Shown in pieces: positions 35,911 to 48,691 of a DNA stretch of 64,000 bases (positions within the stretch are counted from its first letter, which is position 1; every line of letters begins with the position of its first letter). Below the pieces are notes generated by a model, which did no database searches, had not been told where the DNA came from, and saw nothing but the letters and a program-made list of their open reading frames with translations. The DNA is from Lingula anatina (lineage: Eukaryota; Brachiopoda; Lingulata; Lingulida; Lingulidae). The stretch spans positions 1,167,619 to 1,231,618 of the forward strand of contig NW_019773514.1 in the NCBI RefSeq assembly GCF_001039355.2, given 5' to 3'. The translations under genes were made by a program, and so were the position numbers.

Positions 35911-36901
35911 ATGCGTTCATTCGCAACTGAGTGAAATATGCTAATGTCTAGCCCTGCAAGAGCAAAATTTTCACATATTCACATGGTTGAAATGGTAACA
36001 ACTGACTACTGAATGTTTATCTTGCATTAAAACTTGCTCTAGCAGTTCAGACTCCCACCAAAAAGGAATTGCCAAAATAAGTCCATAATTGATTTTGAAA
36101 ATATTTTTTATACTATTTTTTAATTTTTTCTATTTACACCACCCTCCTTTGAAAATTATTCTTTCTTTTTTTTTCATTTCATTCCTTTTATTCTTGAGTT
36201 TCAAACAAGCTTGTAATGATAGGTAAGGATCATGGCTAATTAAAAATCCAAATGAACAGAAAAATCGAAGGCATAAAAAGTTCTAATTAGACTAATTATA
36301 CAAGTTATAGACTGATTATACTGCTATACTTCATCCTCTGCTGTATGCGTTGGCGGCCATTTTGATTTTTCAATAACAGAAACAAGCTAGTATACAGTTA
36401 TTTATCCTACTTTTATGACGGGAAATGTGTTCACAATAGCCACAAATAAATTATATCTGTCAACTCTCGGTTGTTTTTCTATTTTCTCTAAAAATTGACG
36501 GCCATATTGAAAATGCTCAAAGCCTCGGAAGTAGAAACCAAGCCAACTCAACCTTTCTAGCCCTCAAGGATGCATTTCTGTATTGAATGTTTACAGGAAA
36601 GATCATTGCAGGGTTCGACTATTTGGCATATGCGAGTGAGTGGGTATGTTTACAGTTAGTGTACGTTTTTCAAATTTATTCATGTTATCATTATTAACGC
36701 CAGTAGAGCTCGTTTACGTGAATCCTGGATGTTCACAAAATGCTGAGTCAGCATATTTTAAGAAAGCTGCTCATCCGGGTACTTGTGAATTTTGGAGTTG
36801 CCCCCCGATCCCAAATTGACAAACACCCAATGGTCATTCATCGTGGAAAGTTTCATGCTTTTATCAACTTTTGCACAATTTTTTGGCTTAGCCGCCTAAC
36901 T

Positions 36902-37160
36902 ATTTGTCAAATCTTGTCCAATGTTACTGAAATTTGTACAAATGATGCTAAACAACAATAAAAATCTGTGATAAGCTGATCAGTTGACTGTATCTAAGGA
37001 AAAGTTTTTTTAGGACAATATATTTCGGACAACTATAAAATTACATTGAAAAGACTGGGAAATCGGAGGACTTAAAATAGTTAAATGCTAATAACTTTGT
37101 CAAATCTTGTCCAATACTACTGAAATTTGTACAAATGATGCTTAAGAACAATAAAAATCT
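36902..37160. repeat. Satellite remnant right of the foldback element
   Basis: Little more than one 193 bp unit, stopping at the N at 37161, after which the sequence is unrelated. Confidence 0.9.
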
Positions 37161-37161
37161 N

Positions 37162-38632
37162 GGAAATACCAGGATAGTATTTTCCAAAAAAAAAAAAAAA
37201 AAAAAAGAATCAACCAAAATTGAAATTTGGGGATCGACCCTCCTCCCTAATTGGGAAACCTGGCCTTGACCTATGCTGCAATCAGCATGACGTACCGAAA
37301 AAATACAAAAACGAAAAAAAAAAAAAGAAGTAAATGAAAATGAGCAGAAATGGCCAAACACTGATAAAATATTGTACTTGTGTCTGAAATAAATGCTAGT
37401 TAGTTAAGTTACAGTGGAAATTTTAAGGAAAAGCTTTAAGATTTTTTAAAGAGAGAAAAATCAGCAAAGATTGAATAGAAAAATATGACAAATAATGAAA
37501 AAATGTTGCAGAAATTCTGATCTAGTTTGATTATTTGGTAAATGAAAAGACGTTTAGCAAGTGACAGTTTTTATTTAAAAGTTTTGGATATTTGAGGTCA
37601 ACTGATTGGAGCAGACACATAGCAGAAATTTAAATGAAAAGCACAGTTGCGCAGTTGTCTGTTATCATCAAAAATACTATTTAATTATACAAATAATCTT
37701 TCAGCAAAGCATTTCATAAAAGAAAGCATAATCCATTAATTTGGAGGTAATCAAAATTTATATACTTGTATATTTTAAATTGGAAAATCTACTTGTTAAT
37801 ATCATTCCATTTTTTCACAATTTTTTTTTTAGTTTTCTTTCTTAAAATTTAAGTGAAAAGAAAAAGATCAGAGAAAAAGAGCAACAATTTAACACACATT
37901 TTTTCCTGAAAAACATCCTTTACTAATTTGAAATAATGAAGAACATACATAATATTGGCATGCATGTACTCAAAACCAAAAATACTTTTTCATTAGTATC
38001 TTTAAATCAAAAGATGTATTTCTAGGATAATGTATTAAAACAAACTGCAAAGTGCTATTTTAGATTTTCATCTGGAATCTTCATATCAACTCCACTGTTA
38101 CATTGACTGAGCTGTGTCACAAAAACATATCTTGTATACTGTAAAATATAAATTTATCTTCTACCCTTTGTCTGAACCAAGACAAAAGTTCTTGGAATGT
38201 TGAGTACACCAAGGAAACCAACACAGATGTATTTCTGGGATAATGTATTAAAACAAACTGCAAAGTGCTATTTTGGATTTTCATCTGAAATCTTCATATC
38301 AACTCCACTGTTACATTGACTGAGCTGTGTCACAAGAACAAATATTTTGTATGGGTTTGATATATCACTTCATAATAAAGTTTCACTATAACTACCAACA
38401 TCTATTCTGCTTTGTGCCAGATATATTTCCTCTGAGCTTTGCCTCATCTGTGGAATGATCATCAAGAACTTTATGGTAAAAAATCTTTGCTCTCATAAAT
38501 CTGTATTCGTGACTAAAACATCAGTGTTGTAATCTTTTTCCGTTACTGAAGGACAGAGTTTTTTATGTGGTAAATGGACTGTGATCTCTGATGACTGGTT
38601 GTCTTCTACCCCATTGGAGTAAGTGGGGCTGG
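37162..38632. other. Non-coding flank with a ~115 bp direct repeat
   Basis: AT-rich. The sequence at ~38013-38130 is repeated at ~38226-38343 (GATGTATTTCT...GCTGTGTCAC), about 213 bp apart. Part of this is probably the 3' UTR of the gene that ends at 38633. No other gene seen. Confidence 0.5.
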
Positions 38633-40615
38633 TCATGTCCTTTTTAGGGGTTTAGCAGGTTCTAATCCTGTTATATTGTCATTCATTGGGTTGTAGAAAT
38701 TGGTAAGTTTGTTGTAGTCTTCAAAATTCTCCGTTTTGTTGTACTCTGGTTCCATTGCATCCTATGAGAAAAAAAGATGAGCACTTTAAACCAATGAATA
38801 AAAAGAAAATGTCCAGTAAATGAAGCATAGATAGATATAAAATGTTGTCACAGATGATTTGTAAAAAAAAAGATGAATCTTTACACATTCTTTTCAACTA
38901 TATATGAAAATATGGAATACTTCAAGTTCAAAGTTCCAAATCTTCTGTCTTATGTCTCAACTGAGTAGCTAAATTCAACCTTCAGATCTTTTACTAATTA
39001 CATTTCTATACAATATATGACTATGTTTACCCCATTCTGTGCCACAGAGCTGTCAAAGGCTGGCATGCTGATGGCCACAACATTTTCTCCATGGAAAGCC
39101 ACCATTCCTGCAGGTGCCCCAGTCTGAACTTGCCCCCACCACTGGAATGCAGGGCCTTGTTCATACTGAAATCATAGCAACAACTATTTCAATATGCAGG
39201 GGAATCATTTGATATATGTACCAAAAGATTAAGATTTGGACATACAATAAATATTAAATGAATCTTTTAAAACATGCTGCAATAATTATACCTTTTGTAC
39301 CTTAAATAAAAGACTGTTTGATACTAAATACCTCATTTTCTAAGATGCATTTGATATCATCTAGGAGGGCTTAACAAATTTTTCTTAAAATTCATTGAGA
39401 GAGAGAGAAATCTTACATTCTTTTTGGCAGAAATAGGAACACATCAATAAAGATCTCTAATAAGATGACCACAAGTAGAATGGGGACCACAATGGCAGCT
39501 GTTTCTGAAATACCATGTTTAATGGAAATGTTTCAAATCAGGAAGGGAAATAATTCATGGAAGAAGTAACAGGGACTTACTTACAATGATAAAAATACCA
39601 TACAGCACTATTGGACAAGAACAACCAAAACTGACATAAGATGAATTTACTTAGATGCAAAATGTTAAAAAGAAACTTACTATGAAATATGATAATCAAC
39701 AAAATACAGTCTTTTTAATTTGACCTCAAAAAGGATGTTAAAAAAGATTATGTGGTCTACTATTAACTTACATGAACATCCAGTGAATGCTGAAGGCTCC
39801 TCTTCACAGTATTCCCCATAATAGTCTCAAATTTGATCAAATTTATTTAAATACAGAGTGACAAAAATATTGACTTTAAATAAAATAAAAACAAAAACAT
39901 CACTCCATCATTTCAGATGTAGGCCAGTCATGCTGCATTTTTCTTTAATACCAATTCATAAACTTGGTTAGATTTCACAAGATAAACAGCCAGTATACAA
40001 CAGCAAACCCTGGTTTTCTTCATCTCCACAAACTCCATGAATGTTTTTTTGATTTGTAAAATCATCAGCTTGGCACCAACTATATTTCCTCTTCCTATTA
40101 AAATCGTCATGTGTTTGCTGTGCTTTTTGATTACTGACACAAATCACGTTTTCGTCTCAATTACAACAACATTTTCAATTTCTTTATTATAATTGTTTTT
40201 CTAACCCAGATACTTACTATTCAAGCACAAACACACCAGCCCACCAGTTTCTGGATATGGCTTACATTTGACACCATTCTTGCAAGGACATGTCTGACTT
40301 GATGTGGGTTTTACTGTCTCCTCAGCTGAAAAATACAATAGACAATTAAATTGAATCTATTATTAAATTAAATTAAATTAATTCTTCAAAGACAGGTTTT
40401 GAGTTACACTTGAAGTCATATGCAAATATCTTTAAATTGTAAATGGCATGTAAGAACAGTAACANAATTATCTTTTTCTGAAACTGTTCTGTCACTGAAC
40501 AGAAATATTCTTAAATCTGTTTATCAACAACAAACATGACATTGCAGTCATATATTGTACTTTACTAACCAAATAAAAAATAGAACAAAATTATCAAAAT
40601 CTGAGCCATGTCCAT
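38633..40615 (-). CDS. Small type I membrane protein with one EGF-like domain, apparently undescribed
   Basis: Six exons in transcript order: 40615-40570 (coding part), 40325-40218, 39825-39772, 39498-39417, 39165-39031, 38761-38633. Residues 1-16 (MDMAQILIILFYFLFA) are a signal peptide. Exons 2-3 give an EGF-like domain with six cysteines: TCPCKNGVKC, VCLCLNNYYGEYC, with C-x-C and C-x8-C spacing at the end. Exon 4 encodes a ~22-residue membrane span (IVVPILLVVILLEIFID) and FLPKR. Exons 5-6 encode an ~87-residue tail rich in Tyr and acidic residues (EYNKTENFEDYNKLTNFYNP) ending at TGA 38633. Total ~183 residues. Splice sites and phases agree at all junctions except exon 4 to 5, where 2 nt remain. 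The product could be a ligand precursor or receptor-like signalling protein. The family is not known to me. Confidence 0.7.
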
Positions 40616-40653
40616 ATCTATCTTATTCACTCATCCTGTCCTGCTCCCTCCAT
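40570..40653 (-). promoter_or_regulatory. Leader exon with an 8-codon upstream ORF
   Basis: The exon that carries the start codon begins at 40653 after TTTTAG. It opens with an ATG that runs eight codons (MEGAGQDE) to TGA, ending ~10 nt before the main ATG at 40615. A short overlapping-free uORF this close could limit or time translation. Confidence 0.45.
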
Positions 40654-40949
40654 CTAAAAGAAAAAGAGCATTAAGTCATACTAAATTTAAGCAAATTCAT
40701 CATACTGTGCAGTCCTTTTAAGGACTGTGCACAGTATGATGAATTTACTCAAATTGTTAAAACATCCAAATCTTAAACATCCAAGTGGAGGAAAAAACAT
40801 CACTTCAATAAACACACTGTTGTTTAATATGTCCTAAAATCATGGAGGTTCAAGTGTTTAAATTGTTAATATAAAGAGAAGAGTTAAATAAATGACTTGA
40901 ATATTTTTTTAAAAATCAAAGTGCTAAAACTGCTTTGAAGAATACTTAC

Positions 40950-41041
40950 ATTCCTCACACATCTATGGGTGGTTGAAGTCTTGGAATTTATTGCTGCATT
41001 AACTTGAATGGCAGTCTGGCCCAACTTGGTCATTCCATAGA
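40950..41041 (-). other. Upstream exon-like segment 1 (probable 5' UTR exon)
   Basis: Bounded by TTTTTTATAG and GTAAGTATTC. One frame is open throughout (GMTKLGQTAIQVNAAINS) but would stop in the next exon after MEGAGQDE, so it is probably leader sequence. Confidence 0.45.
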
Positions 41042-41217
41042 CTATAAAAAAGTCAGAGATGAAAATAACCTGGATGCAAAAATATATAAATAAACCAATT
41101 TAAATCAATTCAACATTTGGAAATTAAATCATAAACCACTGATGAAGTTGAAACTGATGAAGTTGAAAGTGTGCTTCTCTTTTAATATGAAACTACTGCT
41201 GATCTCCTACAACTTAC

Positions 41218-41433
41218 AACTCTACCTACAACTGATGATCTCTTTAAAGAGTTGTTCCAGACAGTTAATGCAGGCTGAAAAACCCATCCAACAGCTTCTT
41301 AAGAACAAAAGTGCTTGGTTTTTTTATGACACTTCACCAGAGTCTCAACCAGCCACTGATTGCTGACAGCAAGGTCCATCCCTTCTAGGCAGGTCCTGCC
41401 TGCTTCTGCTTCTTGTCCACTCTGTAGGACCAC
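41218..41433 (-). other. Upstream exon-like segment 2
   Basis: Acceptor AAATATTTCAG, donor GTAAGTTG. A 44-codon frame (…EAGRTCLEGMDLAVSNQWLV…) ends at TAA inside the segment. It may be a leader exon or the end of another small protein. Confidence 0.35.
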
Positions 41434-41790
41434 CTGAAATATTTAAAAAATGATTTAACAAATGTCCATCTATTCAAATTGGCACATAAAATTATGGATA
41501 TATAATATAGCACTTTAAAAAACTACAAAAATCACTTATTTCTTAAATATCTTACAAAGTCATTTGTGTCAAATCTTACCACGGCTGCATTTCAAAATTT
41601 GATTGTTCATTTTACAAGGACAGTATACTGATACAGGAATTTAAAGGAAGACAAAACTTAGTTTTAACTATATGTATTTGTTATTCTGGACTGATTTCCA
41701 CTGAAAATTATATTTAATAGGAAAATAAAGTGGTTTTAAAAAAAAAACAGATGTATCTTTTTTCAAATGAAGTCCAAAAAATATACTTAC

Positions 41791-41868
41791 AAAGTTCACT
41801 GGATTAATCTTCAATCCTCTCTTGGGACAATATGTGATCTATGGTACTTTTCGATCCAAAAAGTTCAT
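41791..41868 (-). other. Upstream exon-like segment 3
   Basis: Acceptor CTTAATTTTAG, donor GTAAGTATAT. One frame reads ELFGSKSTIDHILSQERIED then stops, which looks coding. The segment ends ~180 bp from the right satellite block. Confidence 0.35.
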
Positions 41869-42770
41869 CTAAAATTAAGATGAATTTTTTGTAAATATTT
41901 TTGATGATTATAAGAAACCAGCCTAAAATACTAAGTCATTCAAAGGGAGAATTTTAAATAGTAAAAGAGCTTTTAATGGTGTATTTACTTGAAAAAATGT
42001 ACGAATTTTCTGAAGACAACTTTGCAAAGGAACCAAAATACAAATATAATATATAATTTTGTCAAATCTTCACCAATATTTATGAAATTTGTACAAATGA
42101 TGCTTAACAAAGATAAAAATCTATGGTAAGCTGATCAGTTGACTGTGACTGATGAAAAGATTTTTTTGGAACAATATATTTGGTAAAACTGAAAATTACA
42201 TTGAAAAGACTGGGAAATCTCAGGCCATAAAATAGTTAAACTTTAATAATTTTGTGAAATCTAGTCCAATATAATCTGAAACTTGTACAAATGATGCATA
42301 ACAACAATAAAAATCTGTGATAAGCTGATCATTTGACTGAGACTAATGAAAAGTCTTGTCTTCAGATAATATTTTTTTAGAAAATTGAATATTATACTGA
42401 CAATTAACAAGACAAAATTCCATGACTTAAAATAGTTAAACGTTAATAATTAAAAAAAAATTGTCCAATGTTTCTGAAATATGTACAAGTGATGCTAAAC
42501 AACAATAAAAATCTGGGATAAGCTGATCAGTTGTCTGTGTCTTCTTTTAAGTGTCAAGTTTATGGGAAATTGATCATCAAAGGAGTGTGAAGTAACCAAT
42601 ACAAATATTTCAATATTGCAATGTATTATTTACTCTGAAAGAAAACAGTAAATGGGATTGAGGTTGTTGATGATTTGAGGTTGTTTGTGTAAGAGGTTGC
42701 AAATAACCTATAACTGTCATCTGGAAACAATATATACCAATACAAGACTTCTCCTTACTACCCATGCCAG

Positions 42771-42959
42771 ATGCAGATTACTCCTTACAATGGGTTTCTG
42801 GAAGGGGTTGTTGTTATCACAATAGTTGACAATGTCCTAAATCTTCACAAACATCATGTATTGTACATATGGATAAGACATAGTGCTGCTCTTGGTGCTG
42901 TCTTTCACTGCCTGCTTCTTCATTGTAAGGGTACTCTGGAAGAAGAAAAATATAACTGA
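42771..42959 (+). other. Exon-like block copy 3, 62-codon open frame
   Basis: The core runs from ATG after TGCCAG to the shared stop. The donor-like site reads CATTGTAAGG. Codon changes include VDNVLNLHKH in place of FDNVLNLAKY. Confidence 0.3.
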
Positions 42960-43540
42960 AAGAACTGAACATTACATGGAAAAGAATGGAAGTTCAGTGA
43001 CTTAAAATAGTTAAATGTTAATAATTTTGTCAAATCTAGTCCAATATTACTGAAATTTGTACAAATAATGCTTAACAACAATAAAAATCTGTGATAAGCT
43101 GATCAGTTGACTGTGTCGAATGAATAGCGTTTTTAGGACAATATATTTGGGAAAACTAAAAATTACATAGAAAAGACTGGGAAATCACAGGCTTTAAAAT
43201 AGTTATACGTTAATAATTTTGTCAAATCTTGTCTAACATTTCTGAAATTTGTACAAATGATGCTTAACAACAATAAAAATCTGGGATAAGCTGATCAGTT
43301 GTCTGTGCTTTTTTTTAAAGTGTCAAGTTTATGAGAAATTGACTATCACATGAGTGAGAATTAACCAAAACAAATATTTCAAAGTTGCAATGTATTATTT
43401 CATTTGATAGAAAGCAGCAAATGTGATTGAGGTTGTTGATGATTTGAGGTTATTTGTGTAAGAGGTTGCAAATTACCTTTAATTGTCATTGGGAAAACAT
43501 TATATACCCAAACAAGACTTCTCCTTACTACTAATGCCAG

Positions 43541-43729
43541 ATGCAGATTACTCCTTACAATGGGTTTCTGGAAGGGGATGTTGTTATCACAATATTTGGC
43601 AATGTCCTAAATCTTGCCAAATATCAGATTTTGTACACATGGATAAGACATGGTGCTGCTCTTGGTGCTGTCTTTCACTGCCTGATTTTTCACTGCAAGG
43701 GTACTCTGGAACAAGAACAATATAACTGA
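43541..43729 (+). other. Exon-like block copy 4, 62-codon open frame
   Basis: The donor-like GTAAGG has become GCAAGG. A second frame here is Cys-rich (GRGCCYHNIWQCPKSC) but is interrupted in the other copies, so I give it no weight. Confidence 0.3.
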
Positions 43730-44215
43730 AAGAACTGAAAATTACATTGAAAAGAATGGCAAATTCAGTGACTTAAAATAGTTAAACATTAATAATTTTG
43801 TGAAATCTTGTCTTATTTTCCTAATACTTGTACTGATTAAGCTGAAGAACTCAAATAATCTAAGATAAGTTGATCAGTTGACCATGTCTATTCAAAAGCA
43901 TTTTTTCAGACAATATAATTGAAAACACTGAAAATAACACTGAAAACACTGGCAAATATCATGGCATAAAATAGTTAAATGTTAATAATTTTGTCAAATC
44001 TTGTCCAATGTTTTTTATATTTGAGCAAATTAAGCTTTACTACAATAAAAATCTGTGATAAGCTGATCAGTTGTCTGTGTCTTTTTCTAATTGTCAAGTG
44101 TATTGGAAATGATAATTAAAACAGTGAGATTTAACAAAAACAAATATTTCAATATTGCAATGTATTGTTTAATCTCAAAAAAAAAAAAAAAGCAAATATG
44201 ATGATTTGAGTTTGC

Positions 44216-44491
44216 TTGTGTAGGAGGTTGCAAATTACCTATAATTGTCATCTGGAAAACAATATATACCCATACAAGACTTCTCCTTACTACCAATGCC
44301 GGATGCAGATTACTCCTTACAATGGGTTTCTGGAAGGGGTTGTTGTTATCAGAATATTTGACAATGTCCTAAATCTTGCCAAATACCCTGTATTGTATAC
44401 GTGGATAAGACATAGTGCTGCTCTTGGTGCTGTCTTTCACTGCCTGCTTCTTCATTGTAAGGGTACTCTGGAACAAGAACAATATAACTGA
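44216..44491 (+). other. Exon-like block copy 5, 91-codon open frame
   Basis: Longest of the set. The extension upstream of the core (QITYNCHLENNIYPYKTS) matches those of copies 1 and 6. Confidence 0.3.
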
Positions 44492-46071
44492 AAGAACTGA
44501 AAATTACATTGAAAAGAATGGCAAATTCAGTGACTTAAAATAGTTAAATGTTAATAATTTTGTCAAATCTAGACCAATATTTCTGATATTTGTACAAATG
44601 ATGCTTAACAACAATAAAAATCTGTGATAAGCTGATCAGTTGTCTGTATCTAATGAAAAGTGTTTTCTAAGACAATATATTTGGGAAAACTGAAAAATTA
44701 TATTGAAAAGAATGGGAAATCTCAGGACTTAAAATAGTTAAAGATTAATAATTTTGTCAAATCATGTTCAATATTTCTGAAATTTAAACAAATGATGCTT
44801 AACAACAATAAAAATCTGTTATAAGCTGATCAGTTGACTACGTTTAATGAAAAGTGTTTTTAGGACAATATATTTTGGAAAACTGAAAAATTCATTGAAA
44901 AGACTGGCCTTTGTACAAATGATGCTTAACAACAACAAAAATCTGTGATAAGCTGATCAGTCGACTGTGTCAGATGAAAAGTGTTTTTTTTGGGGGGGGG
45001 GGGGGGAGGGTCAATATATTTGGGAAAACTGAAAATTACATTAAAAAGACTGGCAAATTCAATGATTTAAAATAGTTAAAGATTAATGATTTTGTCAAAT
45101 CTAGTCCAATGTTTATGAAGTTTGAACAAATGATGCTTAACAACAATAAAAGTCTGCGATAAGCTGTTCAGTTGACTTTGTCTAATGAAAAATGTTTTTT
45201 GGGACAATGTATTTGGGAAAACTGAAAATTTCATTGAAAAGAATGGCAAATCACAGGCCTTTAAATAGTTCAAGATCAATAATTTTGTCAAATCATGTTC
45301 AATATTTCTGAAATTTAAACAAATGATGCTTAACAACAATAAAAATCTGTTATAAGCTGATCAGTTGACTACGTTTAATGAAGTGTTTTTAGGACAATAT
45401 ATTTTGGAAAACTGAAAATTTCATTGAAAACACTGGCCTTTTAATAGTTAAAGATTAATAATTTTGTCAAATCTTGGCCAATATAACTAAAATTTGTACA
45501 AATGATGCTTAACAAGAATAAAAATCTGTGATAAGCTAATCAGTTGACTGTGTTTCATGAATAGTGTTTTAAAGGACAAAATATTTAGGAAAACTGAAAA
45601 TTTCATTGAAAAGACTGGTTAATTCAATGATTTAAAATAGTTAAATGTTAATAATTTTGCCAAATCTTGTCCAATGATTATGAAATTTGTACAAATGATG
45701 ATTAACAAGGATAAAAATTTGTGATAAGCTGATATAATGACTGTGACTAACGAAAAGTGTTTATTGGGACAATATATTTGAGGAAAACTCAAAATTACAT
45801 TGAAAAGACAGGCAAATTCAATGACTTATAATAGCTAAAGATTAATAATTTTGTCAAATCTTGTCCAATGTTTATGAAATTTGTACAAATGATAATTAAC
45901 AACAATAAAAATCTGTGATAAGCCAATCAGCTGTTTATGTTTTTTTTTAAGTGTCAAGTTTATAGGAAATTCATCATAATAAGGGTGACAATTAACCAAA
46001 ACAATTATTTCAATATTGCAATGTATTATTTACTCTGAAAGAAAACAGGATATATGACGATTTGAGGTTGT

Positions 46072-46341
46072 TTGTGTAAGAGGTTGCAAATTACCTACAA
46101 CTGTCATCTGGAAAATAATATATACCCATACAAGACTTCTTACTACCAATGCCAGATGCAGATTACTCCTTACAATGGGTTTCTGGAAGGGGTTGTTGTT
46201 ATCACAATATTTGACAATGTCCTAAATCTTGCCAAATATCATGTTTTGTACACATGGATAAGACATAGTGCTGCTCTTGGTGCTGTCTTTCACTGCCTGA
46301 TTTTTCATGGTAAGCGTACTCTGAAACAAGAAACAATATAA
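46072..46341 (+). other. Exon-like block copy 6, 89-codon open frame
   Basis: The core matches the consensus closely; a late indel changes the last codons to TLKQETI. The donor-like site is CATGGTAAGC. Confidence 0.3.
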
Positions 46342-47681
46342 CTTGAAGAATTGAAAATTACATTGAAAAGACTGGCAAATTCAATGACTTAAAATAGTTA
46401 AACGTTAATAATTTTGTCAAATCTGGTCTAATATTTCTACAATTTGTACAAAAGATGCTTAACAACAATAAAAATCTGTGATAATCTGATCAGTTGTCTG
46501 TATCTAATGAAAAGTGTTTTAAGGACAATATATTTGGGAACACTAAAAATTACATTGAAAAGACCAGGAAATCACAGGACTTAAAATAGTTAAATGTTAA
46601 TAATTTTGTCAAATCTGGTCTAATATTTCTGAAATTTGTACAAAAGATGCTTAACAACAATAAAAATCTGTGATAATCTGATCAGTTGACTGTATCTAAT
46701 GAAAAGTGTTTTAAGGACAATATATTAGGGAAAACTAAAAATTACATTGAAAAGACCGGGAAATCGCAGGACTTAAAATAGTTAAATGTTAATAATTTTG
46801 TCAAATCTTGTCCAATGTTACTGAAATTTGTACAAATGATGCTTAACAACAATAAAAATCTGTGATAAGCTGATCAGTTGACTGTATCTAAGGAAAAGTT
46901 TTTTTAGGGCAATATATTTCAGACAACTATAAAATTACATTGAAAAGACTGGCAAATTCAATGACTTAAAAAAGTTAAACGTTAATAATTTTGTCAAATC
47001 TGGTCTAATATTTCTGAAATTTGTACAAAAGATGCTTAACAACAATTAAAATCTGTGATAAGCTGATCACTTGAGTGTATTTAATGAGCAGTGTTTTTGA
47101 GGACAATACATTTGGGAAAACTAAAAATTACATAGAAAAGACTGGCAAATTCAATGACTTAAAATAGTTAAATGTTAATAATTTTGTCAAATCTGGTCTA
47201 ATATTTCTGAAATTTGTACAAAAGATGCTTAACAACAATAAAAATATGTGATAAGCTGATCAGTTGACTGTATCTAAGGAAAAGTTTTTTGTAGGACAAT
47301 ATATTTCGGACAACTATAAAATAACATTGAAAAGACTGGGAAATCGTAGGACTTAAAATAGTTAAATGCTAATAACTTTGTCAAAAATGTTCCAATATTT
47401 CTGAAATTTGTACAAATGATGCTTAACAACAATAAAAAATCTGTGATAAGCTGATAAGTTGACTGAGACTAATGAAAAGTATTGTCATCGGATGATAAAC
47501 TAAAAAATTAATCATTAAAATTGATCATCAGAAGAGTGAGAACTAACCAAAACAAATATTTCAATATTGCAATGTATTATTTACTCTGAAAGAAAACAGC
47601 AAATGTGATGATTTGAGGTTGTTTGTGTAGGAAGTTGCAAGTTACCTAAACCGTCATCTGGAAAACAATATATACCCATAA

Positions 47682-47897
47682 ATGACTTCTCCTTACTACC
47701 AATGCCAGATGCAGATTACTCCTTACAATGAGATTCTGGAAGGGGTTGTTGTTATCACAATATCTGACAATGTCCCAAATCCTGCCAAATATAGTGCACT
47801 GTACACATGGATGAGATATAGTGCTGCTCTTGGTCTTGTCTTTTACTGCCTGCTTTTTTATGGTAAGGGTACTCTGAAAAAAGAACAATATAACTGA
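47682..47897 (+). other. Exon-like block copy 7, 71-codon open frame
   Basis: Sister of copy 2 (TWMRYSAALGLVF). The minus strand is open for 80 codons over the same bases. Confidence 0.3.
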
Positions 47898-48044
47898 AAG
47901 AACTGAAAATTACATTGAAAAGACTGGCAAATTCAATGACTTAAAATAGTTAAATGTTAATAATTTTGTCAAATCTTTTTCACTGTTTCTGATATTAGTA
48001 CAAAGCAAGGTTAGCAACACTTGTAATCTGTGATAAACTGATCA

Positions 48045-48647
48045 GTTGTCTGTGTCTTTTTTCAAGTGTCAAGTTCATTGGAAATTGATAATCAGAAGAG
48101 TGAGAATTAACGAAAACAAATATTTCAATATTGCAAAGTACTATTTTCTCTCTCAAAAAAAAAAAAAAAAATACAGTAAATGTGATTTGGGTTTGTTTGT
48201 GTAGGAGGTTGCAAATTACCTATAACTGTCACCTGGAAAATAATATATACCCATAGAACACTTTTCCTTACTATCAATGTCAGATGCAGATTACTCCTTA
48301 CAATGGGTTTCTGGGTTAAATGGACAACGTTAAAGAATGAACCAATCAAAAATATAGAAAAAGCATATACCAATGACACAAGATCGGGAGGCATGGTAAT
48401 CCATGACAGCCAACCTGCTGAGAGTGGGTGGCACCCTATGTTGATTTTTGTATCTCAATTGATAAACTGTATCATTATTTTATGCTCTTTGTATGTACAT
48501 CTGACTGCTTTACTGCCTTCTTTGAAAATGCACATATTTATTTTTGGTTTCCTTGAATTTTGCAATCCTTGAGAGTCATTTTCCTCCTCTGTGTCAGACA
48601 GGCAATAATAGTCCTCTACTATCTGTTAAACAGAATTGATCATTTGA

Positions 48648-48691
<44 letters not shown>

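Larger units (their letters stand above)
32865..36901. mobile_element. ~4 kb foldback DNA element with ~0.7-0.8 kb inverted arms
   Basis: The left end AGTCAGGCGGTTAAG and the reverse complement of the right end AGTTAGGCGGCTAAG begin arms that can be followed from 32865 to ~33660 and back from 36901 to ~36185, with substitutions and indels. It splits a satellite unit: TTAATAATTTT on the left, TTTGTCAAATC on the right. That fits a 3-bp TTT target duplication if the ends are TAGT...ACTA. The interior is CpG-richer and has no transposase, only tandem repeats and a nested MITE. It is non-autonomous; the superfamily is open. Confidence 0.85.
42048..48040. repeat. Right block of the 193 bp satellite with five exon-like blocks
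   Basis: Same unit as the left block, in the same orientation, with indels that vary the unit length between 43.7 and 46.0 kb. Exon-like blocks are at ~42533-42950, 43296-43715, 44066-44480, 45930-46330 and 47515-47880. Confidence 0.92.

Noticed and set aside
43483-43725. Cys-rich frame (GRGCCYHNIWQCPKSC) in exon-like copy 4, resembling a secreted peptide
   Set aside because: The frame is interrupted by stops in other copies of the block and has no signal peptide.
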